From: Deinococcus planocerae
GTDB taxonomy: Bacteria > Deinococcota > Deinococci > Deinococcales > Deinococcaceae
Assembly: GCF_002869765.1 (NCBI RefSeq)
Contig: NZ_PNOR01000014.1
Coordinates: 1-64,000 of the forward strand
Direction: 5' to 3'
Length of the DNA stretch: 64,000 nt
The notes below the pieces were generated by a model. That model saw only the letters and a list, made by a program, of their open reading frames with translations, had not been told where the DNA came from and made no database searches. Of this stretch, positions 16,677-27,220 are shown one piece after another (positions within the stretch are counted from its first letter, which is position 1; each line of letters starts with the position of its first letter). The position numbers and the translations under genes are program-made.

Positions 16677-17069
16677 CTAATGGACACGCTGGAACTGGCG
16701 GTCGAGCACTTCGAATACTTCGGCGACGGTGGCCCGAGAGGCGGGGGTGGCGCTGTACGTCACGGTCGTGATGCCACTACTGGTGACGGTGTTGAACAGC
16801 AGCTCGACGGGCAGACTGCGCCCGCCGCCGAGCACGCCGAGCGGGCTGTAGGCGCGCAGGACGATGCTGGAGTTGCTGGCCTCCTCTGGACGCCACGGCT
16901 GACGGAGGGAGGGGGCCTTGAGGGTCGGGGCGGCCCGGGCGATGGCGGTGATGATCGCCGGGCCCGTCGCCCGGTACTGGGCGGGGGGCAACGGCGCCGT
17001 GGTGGTTGTCGGCGCGCAGGCGGGGAGGAGGGCCAGGAGAGCGAGGGGAAGAGCACGTACGGAAGTCAT
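16677..17069 (-). CDS. putative lipoprotein
   Basis: 130 residues from ATG 17069, with AGAAGGA correctly spaced upstream. The signal peptide ends in a lipobox (LLALLPAC), so the Cys should be lipidated. The mature part contains YRATGPAIITAIARAAPTLK, then beta-rich sequence (SSIVLRAYSPLG, TVTYSATPASRATVAEVFEVLDRQF), reminiscent of small periplasmic proteins. No known domain. Confidence 0.65.
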   Translation of the reverse strand: MTSVRALPLALLALLPACAPTTTTAPLPPAQYRATGPAIITAIARAAPTLKAPSLRQPWRPEEASNSSIVLRAYSPLGVLGGGRSLPVELLFNTVTSSGITTVTYSATPASRATVAEVFEVLDRQFQRVH

Positions 17070-17196
17070 AGAAATTCCTTCTGAGCGGTCAGGAGCAATT
17101 TGGTCCTCGTCGGGCGGCGGCAGTCGGTGGCAGCAGCGCTTACCCACCACAACACCAGTTTATACCTATGGTTATTATCGCCATCGTGACTGTACG

Positions 17197-17223
17197 TCAA
17201 GCGCTCGGGCGTTCGACGCTTGA
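17197..17223 (+). promoter_or_regulatory. inverted repeat before the first XRE gene
   Basis: TCAAGCG (17197-17203) and CGCTTGA (17217-17223) form a perfect 7-bp inverted repeat around a 13-nt spacer, ending 3 nt before the ATG. It could be the regulator's own operator or an RNA hairpin masking the start. Confidence 0.45.
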
Positions 17224-17226
17224 GGG

Positions 17227-17502
17227 ATGCCTCTATCGAACAAGCCGCCGAGTGCTTCGCGGAAGCTATTTGCGGAGCGACTGAGGGCGGAGCGGAAGGC
17301 GAGGCGCCTGTCCCTGGAAGACCTAGGGGAGCTGTCGGGCCTGTCCTGGAATTACATTGGTCAGGTCGAACGCAGCCAGCGTAACGTCAGCGTGGACCAC
17401 ATGGATGCCCTGGCAAGAGCACTGGGTGTCCAGCTCTATGAGCTCTTGATGGCAGATGCAGCGCCGATGGGGGCGAGAGGGTCGCTCGATGCCACGTCGT
17501 AA
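17227..17502 (+). CDS. XRE-family transcriptional regulator
   Basis: 91 residues. A complete lambda-repressor-like HTH (about 12-70) is visible: FAERLRAERKARRLSLEDLGELSGLSWNYIGQVERSQRNVSVDHMDALARALGV. It has the typical Q-x-E-x-G/S-x-R recognition helix end. There is no sensor domain. Its 3' end overlaps a second HTH gene by 14 bp, so the two are translated together. Such small repressors often control mobile elements. This one lies at the edge of an AT-richer segment. Confidence 0.85.
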   Translation: MPLSNKPPSASRKLFAERLRAERKARRLSLEDLGELSGLSWNYIGQVERSQRNVSVDHMDALARALGVQLYELLMADAAPMGARGSLDATS

Positions 17503-17764
17503 GAAATCCTCGGAAGTGTTGATTCCAGGCATGCAGGGTCGCAATATGATTGGTAGCACCCTCCGACGGTTACGTAAGGAGGCGTCTCCTCCTCTTTCAC
17601 TCCAGGAATTCTGCGCCCTCGTGAAAGATCGCTGTGGCTTAGGCATCTCACCAGAGGTCGTCAGCCTCATCGAACGAGGCAAGCGAGCGGCTTTCGATTA
17701 CGAGGTGTTTGCATTCGCCAAGGCTTTACAAACTAAAATAGACTACTTGTTTGATGATTGGTAA
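17489..17764 (+). CDS. second small HTH regulator
   Basis: 91 residues from ATG 17489 inside the previous gene. A divergent XRE-type HTH is visible: IGSTLRRLRKEASPPLSLQEFCALVKDRCGLGISPEVVSLIERGKRAAFDYEVFAFAKALQ. The turn is longer than in the first regulator, a form seen in phage and element repressors. It ends at LFDDW. The two overlapping genes face a recombinase gene in convergent orientation with a perfect inverted repeat between them. Confidence 0.75.
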   Translation: MPRRKKSSEVLIPGMQGRNMIGSTLRRLRKEASPPLSLQEFCALVKDRCGLGISPEVVSLIERGKRAAFDYEVFAFAKALQTKIDYLFDDW

Positions 17765-17788
17765 AAGCGAGTCTCCAATTATGAACCA

Positions 17789-17820
17789 GACATGGATGTA
17801 GTCATGAGAACATCCATGTC
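17789..17820. repeat. perfect 11-bp inverted repeat beside the recombinase gene
   Basis: GACATGGATGT (17789-17799) and ACATCCATGTC (17810-17820) flank a 10-nt centre. The position between convergent genes allows a terminator, but there is no T tail. Paired arms of 11-13 bp are also how tyrosine-recombinase core sites look, usually with 6-8 nt centres. Both readings are possible. Confidence 0.6.
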
Positions 17821-17827
17821 GTTCGTG

Positions 17828-19786
17828 TTAGAGACCTACAGATCGCATCGTCATAGTAGACAATTCGCGTCTTAACTTCTGATTTATATCGTCATGAACG
17901 TAATGCTGTCTGATAACATCCTCACTGTCGAGGAGGAGCAATGCAGCCTTAGCCACATCGCCTACCTTGCAGTAGTGGGTGGCAACAATGGAACGCATGA
18001 GGTGTGCTCTAAATGGCAGTGTATCTTCAATTTTTGAAGGGGAGCTCGAAAACATAGACATATATTTCTCAGACCACTCATATACCATGTCGCTGATTTG
18101 TTCAGGACGCATTGAGTGACCCCGGCCACCCACGAAGAGGTCGCTCGAATGCGTAAGCAGGGGACGATAATCTCGGAGATAGGTTTCGATCATCTCGGAA
18201 TGCTCTTGGAAGAGCTCAGAGTCACCGATAGGCATGACCACCTCGTCAATTCTCATAAGTTGTTTGCTGGAGTAACCATTCTTCAAGTCCTTCACAGGGA
18301 CAACGATGTTCCAAACGCCGGACTTATCCTTATACAAGCGGCTTGCATTCATATCAATGTTGCCATATTTCATTAAAGACCAATTTTTGGCTCGAAGAGG
18401 GAAACACGATATTAAAACCATCAAAACGTATTCTTGGAATTCCAAAGCGAAACGAGGTGTCTTTTCATATCTAGATGACAGGTCTCTCTTACACTGATCG
18501 AGAGCTATAAAAATATATTTTAAAGGCAGATCTGAATCAAGAATACTCTTAATTCTACTTTCTGATTTAACAGACTTTTCTATCCTGCTCTGTATGGTTC
18601 TATAAAAGTTATGAAGCTTCTGCTTGACTTGTAAACAATACGTTTTCCAGCCTCCCTGGACCTCAATTTCTTTCTGAAGATGAATAGGAAGTCTGGTGAC
18701 AAGAAAGTCTCTTCTCCACAACCAACCTGACTCCTCTGCAAGCATGCATTTAACTGTCTTAACTAATTTTTCAACTCCATGATTATATTTCCCTGCCGCC
18801 ATATAGCTATCATTAATGAACCCTTGTAGATATTCGAAGCTTGCGTAGTAGGCAATAGAAAGCTTATTTTCAAGTGGACCATTTGGACCGTCAATATCTC
18901 TGATGTGATACGTGGCGACATAAGACATGTATCCCTTTAGTAGGGTGCGATGGATCTGAGCGGTCTCTTTCCCCCAGACTTTAATATGGACACCCTCACT
19001 GACTCCTCCCACAGTTTTGTAGCGGACAAGATCATCAAATTCCTCGGCAATCCGACCAGCTATCTGTACAGGGACTCTGGGGTGTTGCGCCCTGTAGTCA
19101 CGGCGACGCTTATAATCGGGAGTCAGGTGTTCCTCATTTCTAACGGATTCTACGGCCCTCAGAAAATCAATTCGCGCCTTCTCCAGCGGCCTCTTCTCTG
19201 AGCCAATCATCCAAATTTTCCTTACCCACGCTCGCGCCTCCGCTTTAGAGCTACCTCTAAAGTTCTCAGGCCACCACTCGTCTGGAATACTCGCCAGCAA
19301 AATAATATTAACGTCGGGTTTAAGAGACATGGGTGGTATATACAGCAGCTCTTCTATTCCAGCCGAAGAAATCTGTCCAGTGTCTACCATAGTGATAATT
19401 TCAAGTACATTTTTATTATTCAGTATATCGTAGTTATATTTTGCGTTTTTATTAAAAATACGGTTCTTAAGACAATATTCCAGCAGCTCAAATCTCCCCA
19501 CTCCCAAGTTTTCTTGAAGAATAGCAAGATATGCTTTATAGAAAAGAACTAGGATTGAACGCATAGACGGATCGCAGTTGTAGCTAATTTGATCATGATC
19601 GGAGATAGGAGCGAAGATGAGAGCATCGACCTCTTCATCTAAGGTGCGGCCTTGCTTCAAGACATGATTCCTGAACCTCGATATATAAACCCGAGAGGTT
19701 CCGCGCCCAATTTTAAAGCTTTGGCCGACTTTTTCGGACGCGAGATACATGATGATGCCAGCGTATGTTACAGTAGACACAGACAT
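17828..19786 (-). CDS. large tyrosine recombinase-like protein (AT-rich gene)
   Basis: 652 residues. The C-terminal 200 resemble a phage-integrase catalytic domain: Arg about 465 in FPLRAKNW, a Lys in PVKDLKNG, the H-x-x-R pair at about 595-598 (FRAHLMRS), and Tyr about 629 in IRQHYVH. The usual LGH box is replaced by LLDSED. The N-terminal 400 residues are long and unfamiliar, far beyond the normal arm-binding and core-binding domains. GGAGG precedes the ATG. The gene is much richer in A+T than its surroundings and uses AT-ending codons, a clear sign of transfer. It probably moves or maintains the local element; a function other than integration is possible. Confidence 0.65.
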   Translation of the reverse strand: MSVSTVTYAGIIMYLASEKVGQSFKIGRGTSRVYISRFRNHVLKQGRTLDEEVDALIFAPISDHDQISYNCDPSMRSILVLFYKAYLAILQENLGVGRFELLEYCLKNRIFNKNAKYNYDILNNKNVLEIITMVDTGQISSAGIEELLYIPPMSLKPDVNIILLASIPDEWWPENFRGSSKAEARAWVRKIWMIGSEKRPLEKARIDFLRAVESVRNEEHLTPDYKRRRDYRAQHPRVPVQIAGRIAEEFDDLVRYKTVGGVSEGVHIKVWGKETAQIHRTLLKGYMSYVATYHIRDIDGPNGPLENKLSIAYYASFEYLQGFINDSYMAAGKYNHGVEKLVKTVKCMLAEESGWLWRRDFLVTRLPIHLQKEIEVQGGWKTYCLQVKQKLHNFYRTIQSRIEKSVKSESRIKSILDSDLPLKYIFIALDQCKRDLSSRYEKTPRFALEFQEYVLMVLISCFPLRAKNWSLMKYGNIDMNASRLYKDKSGVWNIVVPVKDLKNGYSSKQLMRIDEVVMPIGDSELFQEHSEMIETYLRDYRPLLTHSSDLFVGGRGHSMRPEQISDMVYEWSEKYMSMFSSSPSKIEDTLPFRAHLMRSIVATHYCKVGDVAKAALLLLDSEDVIRQHYVHDDINQKLRRELSTMTMRSVGL

Positions 19787-19833
19787 AGTTCCTCCGTAAA
19801 ATCATGAGTGGGCTGAGACAAGAGTTTTTCCTC

Positions 19834-19889
19834 TAGCGTGCCTCCTACACGCTAAAATTCGTCTTTTACACTTTTGTATCCTGAGTGTA
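19834..19889. promoter_or_regulatory. two inverted repeats upstream of the recombinase gene
   Basis: TAGCGTG-CCTCCTA-CACGCTA at 19834-19854 has perfect 7-bp arms. TACACT-N11-AGTGTA lies at 19867-19889. On the minus strand TTGTAC and TAAAAG, 18 nt apart, could form the recombinase promoter across the second repeat. These are candidates for operators of the XRE regulators or recombinase-binding sites. Confidence 0.4.
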
Positions 19890-19976
19890 CAATGGGAAGC
19901 CGTCTTAAGGCCACAAAACGGCTGTCTCGACACCGAAAAACCGTTTAATGCTCCATGACGATGGTATATACCCCCG

Positions 19977-21278
<1,302 letters not shown>

Positions 21279-21634
21279 GGCCCCCTTCCCGGAGGCGGCG
21301 CGAGTCATGCCGTCTGCGCTCCCATGAAAGCGAATGGTCCCATGACCTCCCAGGACATCTTCACAGCAGAGCTGGGGGGCCGACGGCGCGAGGGCAGACC
21401 TTCAACGCGTACTACGACCCCACGGGCGGTCACGGCAACCACGTCCACTGCGCCTGGAACTGAGGGCCCCCGGACGGATTCCAGCGGAGTCCGCCGCCCA
21501 GCGCCCGGTGAACACGCTGGACACCCTCGCCGTGACGGCCCCGACCGTCGCGGCCACGAGCGCCTGGAAGGCTCAGGCTCCGAGGGAAGGTGCCGTGAGC
21601 CGTGCAGCGCCTGGCGCCCGCGGCCTGACCCATC
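21279..21634. other. intergenic with a short peptidase-like coding remnant
   Basis: The frame ending at 21463 closes with [22 protein letters not shown]. This looks like the last 20 or so residues of a cell-wall peptidase or lysozyme-type protein, but nothing upstream supports a whole gene. The remainder has no recognisable content. Confidence 0.3.
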
Positions 21635-24600
21635 TCACGCGGCGGGCAGGGTGAAGAAAAAGGTCGAGCCCTGTCCCGGCGTGCTCTCGACCCACAACTG
21701 GCCGCCGTGGCGCTCGACGATCTTTTTGCACACGGCGAGGCCGATGCCCGTCCCCTCGAACTCCTCCCGGCCATGCAGCCGCTGGAAGATCACGAAGATG
21801 CGGTCAAAATACTGCCGCTCAATGCCGATCCCGTTGTCCCGCACCGCGAATCTCCACACCCGGCCCTCCCGCTGGGCCGAAACGTGGACCTCGGGGGGTA
21901 TTCTCTCCCGGCGGTACTTCAGCCCGTTGGAAATCAGGTTTTGCAGCAGTTGGTCGAGTTGCTGGGTGTCCGCGATCACGCGGGGCAACTCGCCGCGCGT
22001 CACGCTCGCCCCCGTCCGCTCGATCTCGGGGTGCAGTCGCCGCAGCACCGCGTCGAACACGGCCCCGGCGTGGGTGAAGCGCAATGGACGCTGTTCGGTG
22101 TGTACCCGGGAAAACGTCAGCAGGTCGTCCACCAGCCGCTTCATGTGCTCGCCGCTCTCCACGATCTGCCGCAGGTACAGCCGTCCGCGCTCGTCGAGCT
22201 GCGCGCTGTAGCGCTTGTCGATGAGACCGGCAAAACTCGTCACCGCCCGGATCGGCGCTTGCAGGTCGTGCGAGGCGATGTAGGCGAACTGCTCCAGCTC
22301 GGCGTTGCTGCGGCGCAGTTCCTCGTTGCGGCGCGTCAGGCTCTCCTCGGCCCGCTGGCGCTCGGTCACGTCGGTGGACACGCCCACGACTTCCGTCACG
22401 GTGCCCGCCACGTCCGTCACAGGAATGGTCCAGCTCTCGAACACCCGCTCGCCGACAGGGCGCGTCTGGTGCACCTCCTGCCCGCTCAAGGCCAGCCGCA
22501 GGTCGTCCAGGAGGTCGGGCACATGGGCATAGAGGTCGGAGGCGGAGCGTCCCACCGCCTGCCCAGGGGTCAGCCCCAACCCCGCCAGGCCCCGCCCCTC
22601 GGAGAGGGTGAAGGTGCCGTGGGCATCGAGGGCAAACAGCACCACCGGCGCGTTGTCCACCACCGCCCGCAGGCGCGCCTGGGCAGTCAGGAGGTCACGG
22701 GAGGCCTCGGCCCGGTCGAGGGCCAGTTCCAGGCTGCGGCGCACCGTCTCGATGATCGTGCGCTCGGTCTCCGTCCAGTTCGATTGCCCGAACCGTCCCA
22801 GCCCGATCAGCCCCCGGGTGCCCCGCCCCGTTCTGAGCGGCACGATGGCCGTCGCCGACACGTGCGCCATGTGGTCGGCCAGCCCGTCCGTCGCCGGGTT
22901 GTACGCGTCCTGGTAGTACGTCTCCCCCGTCTGGAAGGGAAGACGCAGGTTGTCCGTCGTGTCGTGGGGCAACCCGGCCTCGTGGGCGAGGCGCAGCCCC
23001 TCGCTGCCGTACTCGCCCCGCATGCTGCGCACGTACCACCGCTCGCCGTCCCGCTCGTAGTGCAGGGCCGCCTGCACGGGCAGCAGGTCGAGCAGCAACT
23101 CCTCCGCCCGCTCGATCAGGGCCCCCGGCTCGGCGTCCAGGGTCAGGTCGCGGCTCCACTCCTCGAAGGCTTCCAGGGCCCGGGTGCGCGCGTCGAGTTC
23201 CAGGTTCTGGGCTTGCAGTCGCCGGGCCTGTTCGGCCCGCTCCAGCGCGAGGGTCAGACCACGCGCCACCGCGCGGAACAGGGCTTGGTCGGGCCCGCTC
23301 CACTGCCGGGTGTCCTTGAGGCCGATGGACAGCACGCCCCGCACCTCGCCGCCCACCACCAGGGGCGCGTTGGCGACCGTGCCGTACTGCTCGGTGGGCT
23401 CCAGCCGCTCGCGCGCCGGGTCCCAGGCGTCGGTGAAGACCACCTGCCGGGCCTGGAGGACCTCCCGGAACATCGGCGTGTCAGCCGGCACCCCGGCCCG
23501 CATCAGAGCCAGCACGTCCGCACGCACGTCCTCGCTCCACACCCGGGCTTTCCACAGCTCGCCCTCGGGTTCGTAGTACCCGACACTGGCGTCCGCGAAG
23601 CGGGCACGCAGCACCAGGGTGGCTTGCCGGGCGAGGGCCGGCAGATCCGTTTCGGTGCCCACGGCCTCGGTGAAGGCGACAAAGGCCTCCTGGGCGCGGG
23701 CGCCTTCCTCGATGTGCCGGGTGTGGGCGACGAGTTCGGCGTTGTTCTCCGCGAGTTGCCGGGCGCTCTCGGTGCGTTCCAGCGTGACCCCCAGGCCCCG
23801 GGCGACCGCGCGCACCAACCCTTTCTCGCGCTCGGTCCAGGCGCGGGCCTGCTGGGTGCCCACCGAGAACAGGCCGCGCGGCTCCCCGCGGATCACCAGG
23901 GGCAGGAAGGCGGCGGCGCCGTAGGACTCGGCGTTCATCACCCCGTTGGCCGCCGCGTCCCAGCCGTCCGCGAACACTGGCTGTCCCGACCCCGCCTGGG
24001 CGTAGTGCGGTGCGTCCGAGGGAATCCCCGCCCGAATCTGCGCGACGATCTCCGGCGGGATGTCGTCGGACCACGCCCGCGCCTTCCATCGCCCGTCTTC
24101 GAGTTCGTAGTACGCGGCGCTGACGTGCGCCAAGTTCGCGCGCACGACCTGCACCGCTTGCCGGGCGAGGGCGGCCACGTCGCTCTCGCCCCCCACCGCC
24201 TCCGTGTAGGCGACGAAGGCGTCGAGGGCCGCACGCTTGGCCTCCAGTTCGGCGGTGCGGGCCGCGACCCGTGCTTCGAGGTCCTGGCTGAGCTGGGCAC
24301 GGCCCAGGGCGAGGGCACACTGGGCGGCGAGCGTGCGCAGGAAACGCACCTCGTCCGGCGTGAAGTGGTGGGGCTCCTCGAAGGCGAGGATGATCGCGCC
24401 GAGGGGCCGCTCATCGAGGGACATCGGCAGCACGGCGGTGGCGACCGCAGCCACGCCTCCAGTGCGGGCCTCCAACTCCGGGTAGGCGCGGGTCAGGTCG
24501 CCGGCACGCCCGAAGAACAGGGCCTCGCGCCGTTTCAGGGCGTCCCCGGCCACGACGTGGCCGCCCAATGGGCCGTCCTGCCAGAGGGTCCGGGCGTCCT

Positions 24601-24820
24601 CCCCGTCCCCCTGCTGGGCGGCGATCTCCAGGTGTCCTCCGGTCTCGTCCACGAGCAGGACGGCCCCGGCCACGGCGCCCAGGGCCCCCAGGGCCGGCGT
24701 GAGCACGGTCCCGAACACGTCTTGCGGGGTGCGGGCGGCAGCGAGGCGTTCGGTGATGGCGTGCAGGTGTTCGCTCAGGGAGGCAGACCCGGTGAGGGGC
24801 GTCTTGAACGGGCTGGGCAC
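21635..24820 (-). CDS. multi-GAF/PAS sensor histidine kinase
   Basis: About 1061 residues. Four GAF domains lie in series (roughly 15-190, 205-370, 385-555 and 575-730), then a PAS domain (about 740-850, with [11 protein letters not shown]), a HisKA domain with phospho-accepting His in [13 protein letters not shown] (about 851 from this start), and a HATPase_c domain with N box [15 protein letters not shown] and [18 protein letters not shown]. The HDLQAP box matches the phytochrome-like/HisKA group. No transmembrane segment: a cytoplasmic sensor. Start: GTG 24820 is preceded at 7 nt by TATCCT, a leaderless -10; the frame also opens at 24841. No response regulator is adjacent. Confidence 0.88.
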   Translation of the reverse strand: MPSPFKTPLTGSASLSEHLHAITERLAAARTPQDVFGTVLTPALGALGAVAGAVLLVDETGGHLEIAAQQGDGEDARTLWQDGPLGGHVVAGDALKRREALFFGRAGDLTRAYPELEARTGGVAAVATAVLPMSLDERPLGAIILAFEEPHHFTPDEVRFLRTLAAQCALALGRAQLSQDLEARVAARTAELEAKRAALDAFVAYTEAVGGESDVAALARQAVQVVRANLAHVSAAYYELEDGRWKARAWSDDIPPEIVAQIRAGIPSDAPHYAQAGSGQPVFADGWDAAANGVMNAESYGAAAFLPLVIRGEPRGLFSVGTQQARAWTEREKGLVRAVARGLGVTLERTESARQLAENNAELVAHTRHIEEGARAQEAFVAFTEAVGTETDLPALARQATLVLRARFADASVGYYEPEGELWKARVWSEDVRADVLALMRAGVPADTPMFREVLQARQVVFTDAWDPARERLEPTEQYGTVANAPLVVGGEVRGVLSIGLKDTRQWSGPDQALFRAVARGLTLALERAEQARRLQAQNLELDARTRALEAFEEWSRDLTLDAEPGALIERAEELLLDLLPVQAALHYERDGERWYVRSMRGEYGSEGLRLAHEAGLPHDTTDNLRLPFQTGETYYQDAYNPATDGLADHMAHVSATAIVPLRTGRGTRGLIGLGRFGQSNWTETERTIIETVRRSLELALDRAEASRDLLTAQARLRAVVDNAPVVLFALDAHGTFTLSEGRGLAGLGLTPGQAVGRSASDLYAHVPDLLDDLRLALSGQEVHQTRPVGERVFESWTIPVTDVAGTVTEVVGVSTDVTERQRAEESLTRRNEELRRSNAELEQFAYIASHDLQAPIRAVTSFAGLIDKRYSAQLDERGRLYLRQIVESGEHMKRLVDDLLTFSRVHTEQRPLRFTHAGAVFDAVLRRLHPEIERTGASVTRGELPRVIADTQQLDQLLQNLISNGLKYRRERIPPEVHVSAQREGRVWRFAVRDNGIGIERQYFDRIFVIFQRLHGREEFEGTGIGLAVCKKIVERHGGQLWVESTPGQGSTFFFTLPAA

Positions 24821-24827
24821 GCGGGTC

Positions 24828-24833
24828 AGGATA
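24828..24833 (-). promoter_or_regulatory. leaderless -10 element of the kinase gene
   Basis: TATCCT on the minus strand, 7 nt before GTG 24820; it lies inside the longer alternative frame and argues against a start at 24841. Confidence 0.45.
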
Positions 24834-24841
24834 CCGCCCAC

Positions 24842-25215
24842 CGCCGTGGGACCCGTTCATCTTTTCTCGCAGTTCACCCGGGTTGGGCAGCCCTTACGCC
24901 TCACGGCGGACACCCAGACACCGGGCCCTGGAGGGCGTGGAGGACCGCAGGCTCTCCTCGAACACGCCGGGCGGGCGGTGGCCCTGGCCGGGCGTGACCT
25001 GGGGCGCAGGGCGGGCACCTGTGCCCCCAGGTCGTCGGCGTCGGCGAGCACGACGGAGGACCGGCCCCGGTTGCACAACTCCACGCAGACGTGGCCGGGG
25101 CCAGTGTCGCTCGCCTGCACGCTCCTGACCTGGCAGGTCCGCACCTGCACGCGGCGACCGTCCACCGCGCGCCGGGCCGGCAGGTCGCGCGGGGGCTTGG
25201 CGGACGAGTTGGGGG
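24842..25215. other. no recognisable gene
   Basis: GC-rich spacer between the kinase promoter and a transposase fossil. A minus-strand frame stays open throughout (containing VQVRTCQVRSVQASDTGPGH), but it has no start signal and no homology I recognise. Confidence 0.4.
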
Positions 25216-25610
25216 TCACGACGCGGCCCGCAGGTTGAACAGCCCAGCCTGCCCGTTGCTGCCCTACATCCAGCGCCCGACGTCGCGCAGCCCCGCATCC
25301 AGCGGGCCAAGAGGACGCGAAAAATCTTGAGACGTCGCATCGCATGTTCGATCCCTTGCCGGGTCTGCGCCAGGACAACCGTGTCCCGGCGCGGCTCGTC
25401 GGTGAGCGGCATGGTGCGGGTGGCCTTGTGGGGAGTGAGTGCGTGAGGGTGATCCTTCCAGACGCCCTGATCCCCGCATCACCGATCAGCGCGGTTTCGA
25501 AAGGGAGCCAGACCTGAGAGTGACGAATCGTGCCAGTCCCCAAGCTGCCGGTCGAAGAAGGCCAGGTGACGCTCCAGCTCATCCGCTCGGACTTTCTTGG
25601 TCTCCCCGGG
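25216..25610 (-). pseudogene. IS5-type transposase C-terminal fossil
   Basis: Minus-strand frames joined by shifts recover DRQLGDWHDS, ALIGDAG, the KATRTMPLTDEPRRD segment, LAQTRQGIEHAMRRLKIFRVLLARW and the closing GLFNLRAAS-stop (25216-25218). The E in IEHAMRRLK is the catalytic Glu of the DDE triad in IS5-family transposases. The two Asp regions are missing and at least two frameshifts are needed, so it is dead. It marks the left flank of the hydrolase and catabolic-operon segment. Confidence 0.7.
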
Positions 25611-25667
25611 ATCACCGGGCCACCCGGGGCTCGCCCGGCCAGGTCATCTCTGTTTTCCTCTGATCCT

Positions 25668-26468
25668 TCACGCGCGCCCGGTCAGAAAGTCGAGGACCTG
25701 CGCCGTGAAGACCCCGGAGGCCTCCAGGTTGAGCATGTGGCCGACCCCCCCGAACACCGAGAGCCGGGCGTGGGGCAGGCGCCGGGCCAGCGTCCGGGCG
25801 ATCTCCCGGTTCTGGGGCACGTCGCGCTCGCCCACCAGGATGAGGGTGGGGGCGGCGATGTCCTCCAGGCGGCGGTACACTTCCGCGTCCAGCCACTGTG
25901 AGGGCGAGACGTTCTTTTGCCAGTGCCAGCCCGAGTAGTCCCGGGTCAGGCGGGCCAGGTGCCCGGCCACCTCCGGACGCGAGCGGGCCGCCGCGAAGAG
26001 CGGGTGGGCCAGCCAGCGCTCGCGCCCCGCCACCACGCCGTCCGAGCGCGCGACCTCGCCCACCTCCGCGAGCGACAAGGCCACCTCCGGGTGGGGGGGG
26101 AAGCCCCTCAGGCTCGTCGCGGCGAGGACGAGGTGGTCCGTCATCCCCGGGTGCCGAAGCGCGAACTCCAGCGCCACGTTGCCGCCGAGCGACAGGCCCA
26201 GGACGTGCGCGCGGTCCACGCCCAGATGGGTCAGGACGGCGTGCAGGTCGTCCGAGTAGCGGAAGTCGGCGGTCGGGGGGCCCGAGCGTCCGTACCCGCG
26301 CAGGTCCACCCGGATCACCGTGAAGTGCCGCGCAAACGCCCCGAGCTGCCCCTCCCACATCCGGCGGTCGAGCGTGTGGCCGTGCAGCAGGACCAGGGGC
26401 GGGCCGCTGCCCTCGACCTCGGCGTGCAGGCCCGTCCCCCCCACCTCGACCCGGTGGACGGCGCTCAC
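25668..26468 (-). CDS. alpha/beta hydrolase
   Basis: 266 residues, full-length alpha/beta-hydrolase fold. Visible are the HG oxyanion motif (LVLLHGHTLDRRMW), nucleophile elbow GLSLGG (Ser), acid in VGERDVPQN and catalytic His in GGVGHMLNLE. Closest in style to 3-oxoadipate enol-lactonase and haloperoxidase-like hydrolases. It starts at GTG 26468, with only a weak GGCGGGGG upstream. It is divergent from the catabolic operon, sharing its 125-bp control region, so it may belong to the same pathway (for example lactone or ester opening). Confidence 0.85.
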   Translation of the reverse strand: MSAVHRVEVGGTGLHAEVEGSGPPLVLLHGHTLDRRMWEGQLGAFARHFTVIRVDLRGYGRSGPPTADFRYSDDLHAVLTHLGVDRAHVLGLSLGGNVALEFALRHPGMTDHLVLAATSLRGFPPHPEVALSLAEVGEVARSDGVVAGRERWLAHPLFAAARSRPEVAGHLARLTRDYSGWHWQKNVSPSQWLDAEVYRRLEDIAAPTLILVGERDVPQNREIARTLARRLPHARLSVFGGVGHMLNLEASGVFTAQVLDFLTGRA

Positions 26469-26522
26469 CGTGCCCCCGCCGGTCCCGGTTGGACGGGAGG
26501 GAGCACGGAGGGACCGGCCAGC

Positions 26523-26569
26523 TTGACAAGCTCTTCCGCTTCCATTTAACTATTATGCATACGCTTGCA
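26523..26569 (+). promoter_or_regulatory. promoter and LacI-like operator of the catabolic operon
   Basis: TTGACA (26523-26528) is a consensus -35; the -10 is less clear (TTAACT at 17 nt or TATTAT further on). Just downstream TGCATACGCTTGCA (26556-26569) is an imperfect palindrome around a central CG, the layout of LacI-family operators. The operon's third gene is a LacI-type regulator, the likely ligand. Confidence 0.6.
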
Positions 26570-26593
26570 CAACTGAGAGGGGAGGTTGAACGT

Positions 26594-27220
26594 ATGTCTC
26601 ACCCCCACGTCTCCAACGAGGAGATGCAGGCCCGCATCTCCCGGTTCGCCGATCTCAGGACCCAGGGCGTGCCGCTGATGTTCATCGACTCGGTGCTTCC
26701 GGGGCACCAGCGGATGAACTACGCATTGATCGGCGACACCGCCTCCGAGAACGCGGAGTTCAAGCCCGCTATCCGCGAGCCTCACAAGTTCCAGATCGGG
26801 ATGGGCTTCGCCGAGCCGGGGAACGGGCCTGCCCTGCACACGCACACCTACGTCGAGAGTTTCCTGGTGTTGCAGGGGCGCTGGCGTTTCTACTGGGGCA
26901 ACGAACCGGGGCGCATCGACGGCGAGGCCACGCTGGAGAAGTGGGATTTCATCTCGTTGCCGCCGGGGCTGTACCGCGGCTTCGAGGTCGTGGGGGACGA
27001 GCTGGGGTGGTTCTTCGCGGTCCTCGACCCGCACGATGTCTTCGCTTCCAAGGACCCGGTGTGGGACCCGGAGGTCGAGCGCCGCGCCGCCGAGTACGGC
27101 TTCCGCTCGGACGAGCAGGGACGGATGGTCAGGCCGGACAACTACGACGAACTGCGCGAGGGGATGTTCCGCCGCCTGATGGCCGCCGAGGCCGCCTCGC
27201 GGGAGGGGCGCGGGACGTGA
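26594..27220 (+). CDS. cupin-domain protein
   Basis: 208 residues from ATG 26594 (GGGGAGG 8 nt upstream; longer frames lack a site). The cupin barrel centre shows metal ligands in ALHTHTYVESFLVLQG (two His and Glu) and the second motif near LPPGLYRGFEVVGDE. The C-terminal 60 residues are charged and helical. First gene of the operon; its stop overlaps the next start. It could be a dioxygenase, isomerase or lyase on the pathway substrate; the family alone does not decide. Confidence 0.8.
   Translation: MSHPHVSNEEMQARISRFADLRTQGVPLMFIDSVLPGHQRMNYALIGDTASENAEFKPAIREPHKFQIGMGFAEPGNGPALHTHTYVESFLVLQGRWRFYWGNEPGRIDGEATLEKWDFISLPPGLYRGFEVVGDELGWFFAVLDPHDVFASKDPVWDPEVERRAAEYGFRSDEQGRMVRPDNYDELREGMFRRLMAAEAASREGRGT

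Noticed and set aside
21707..24997. A 1096-codon + strand frame over the histidine kinase
   Set aside because: Codon-phase shadow of the kinase; composition is His/Arg/Gly/Pro repeats and no start signal is present.
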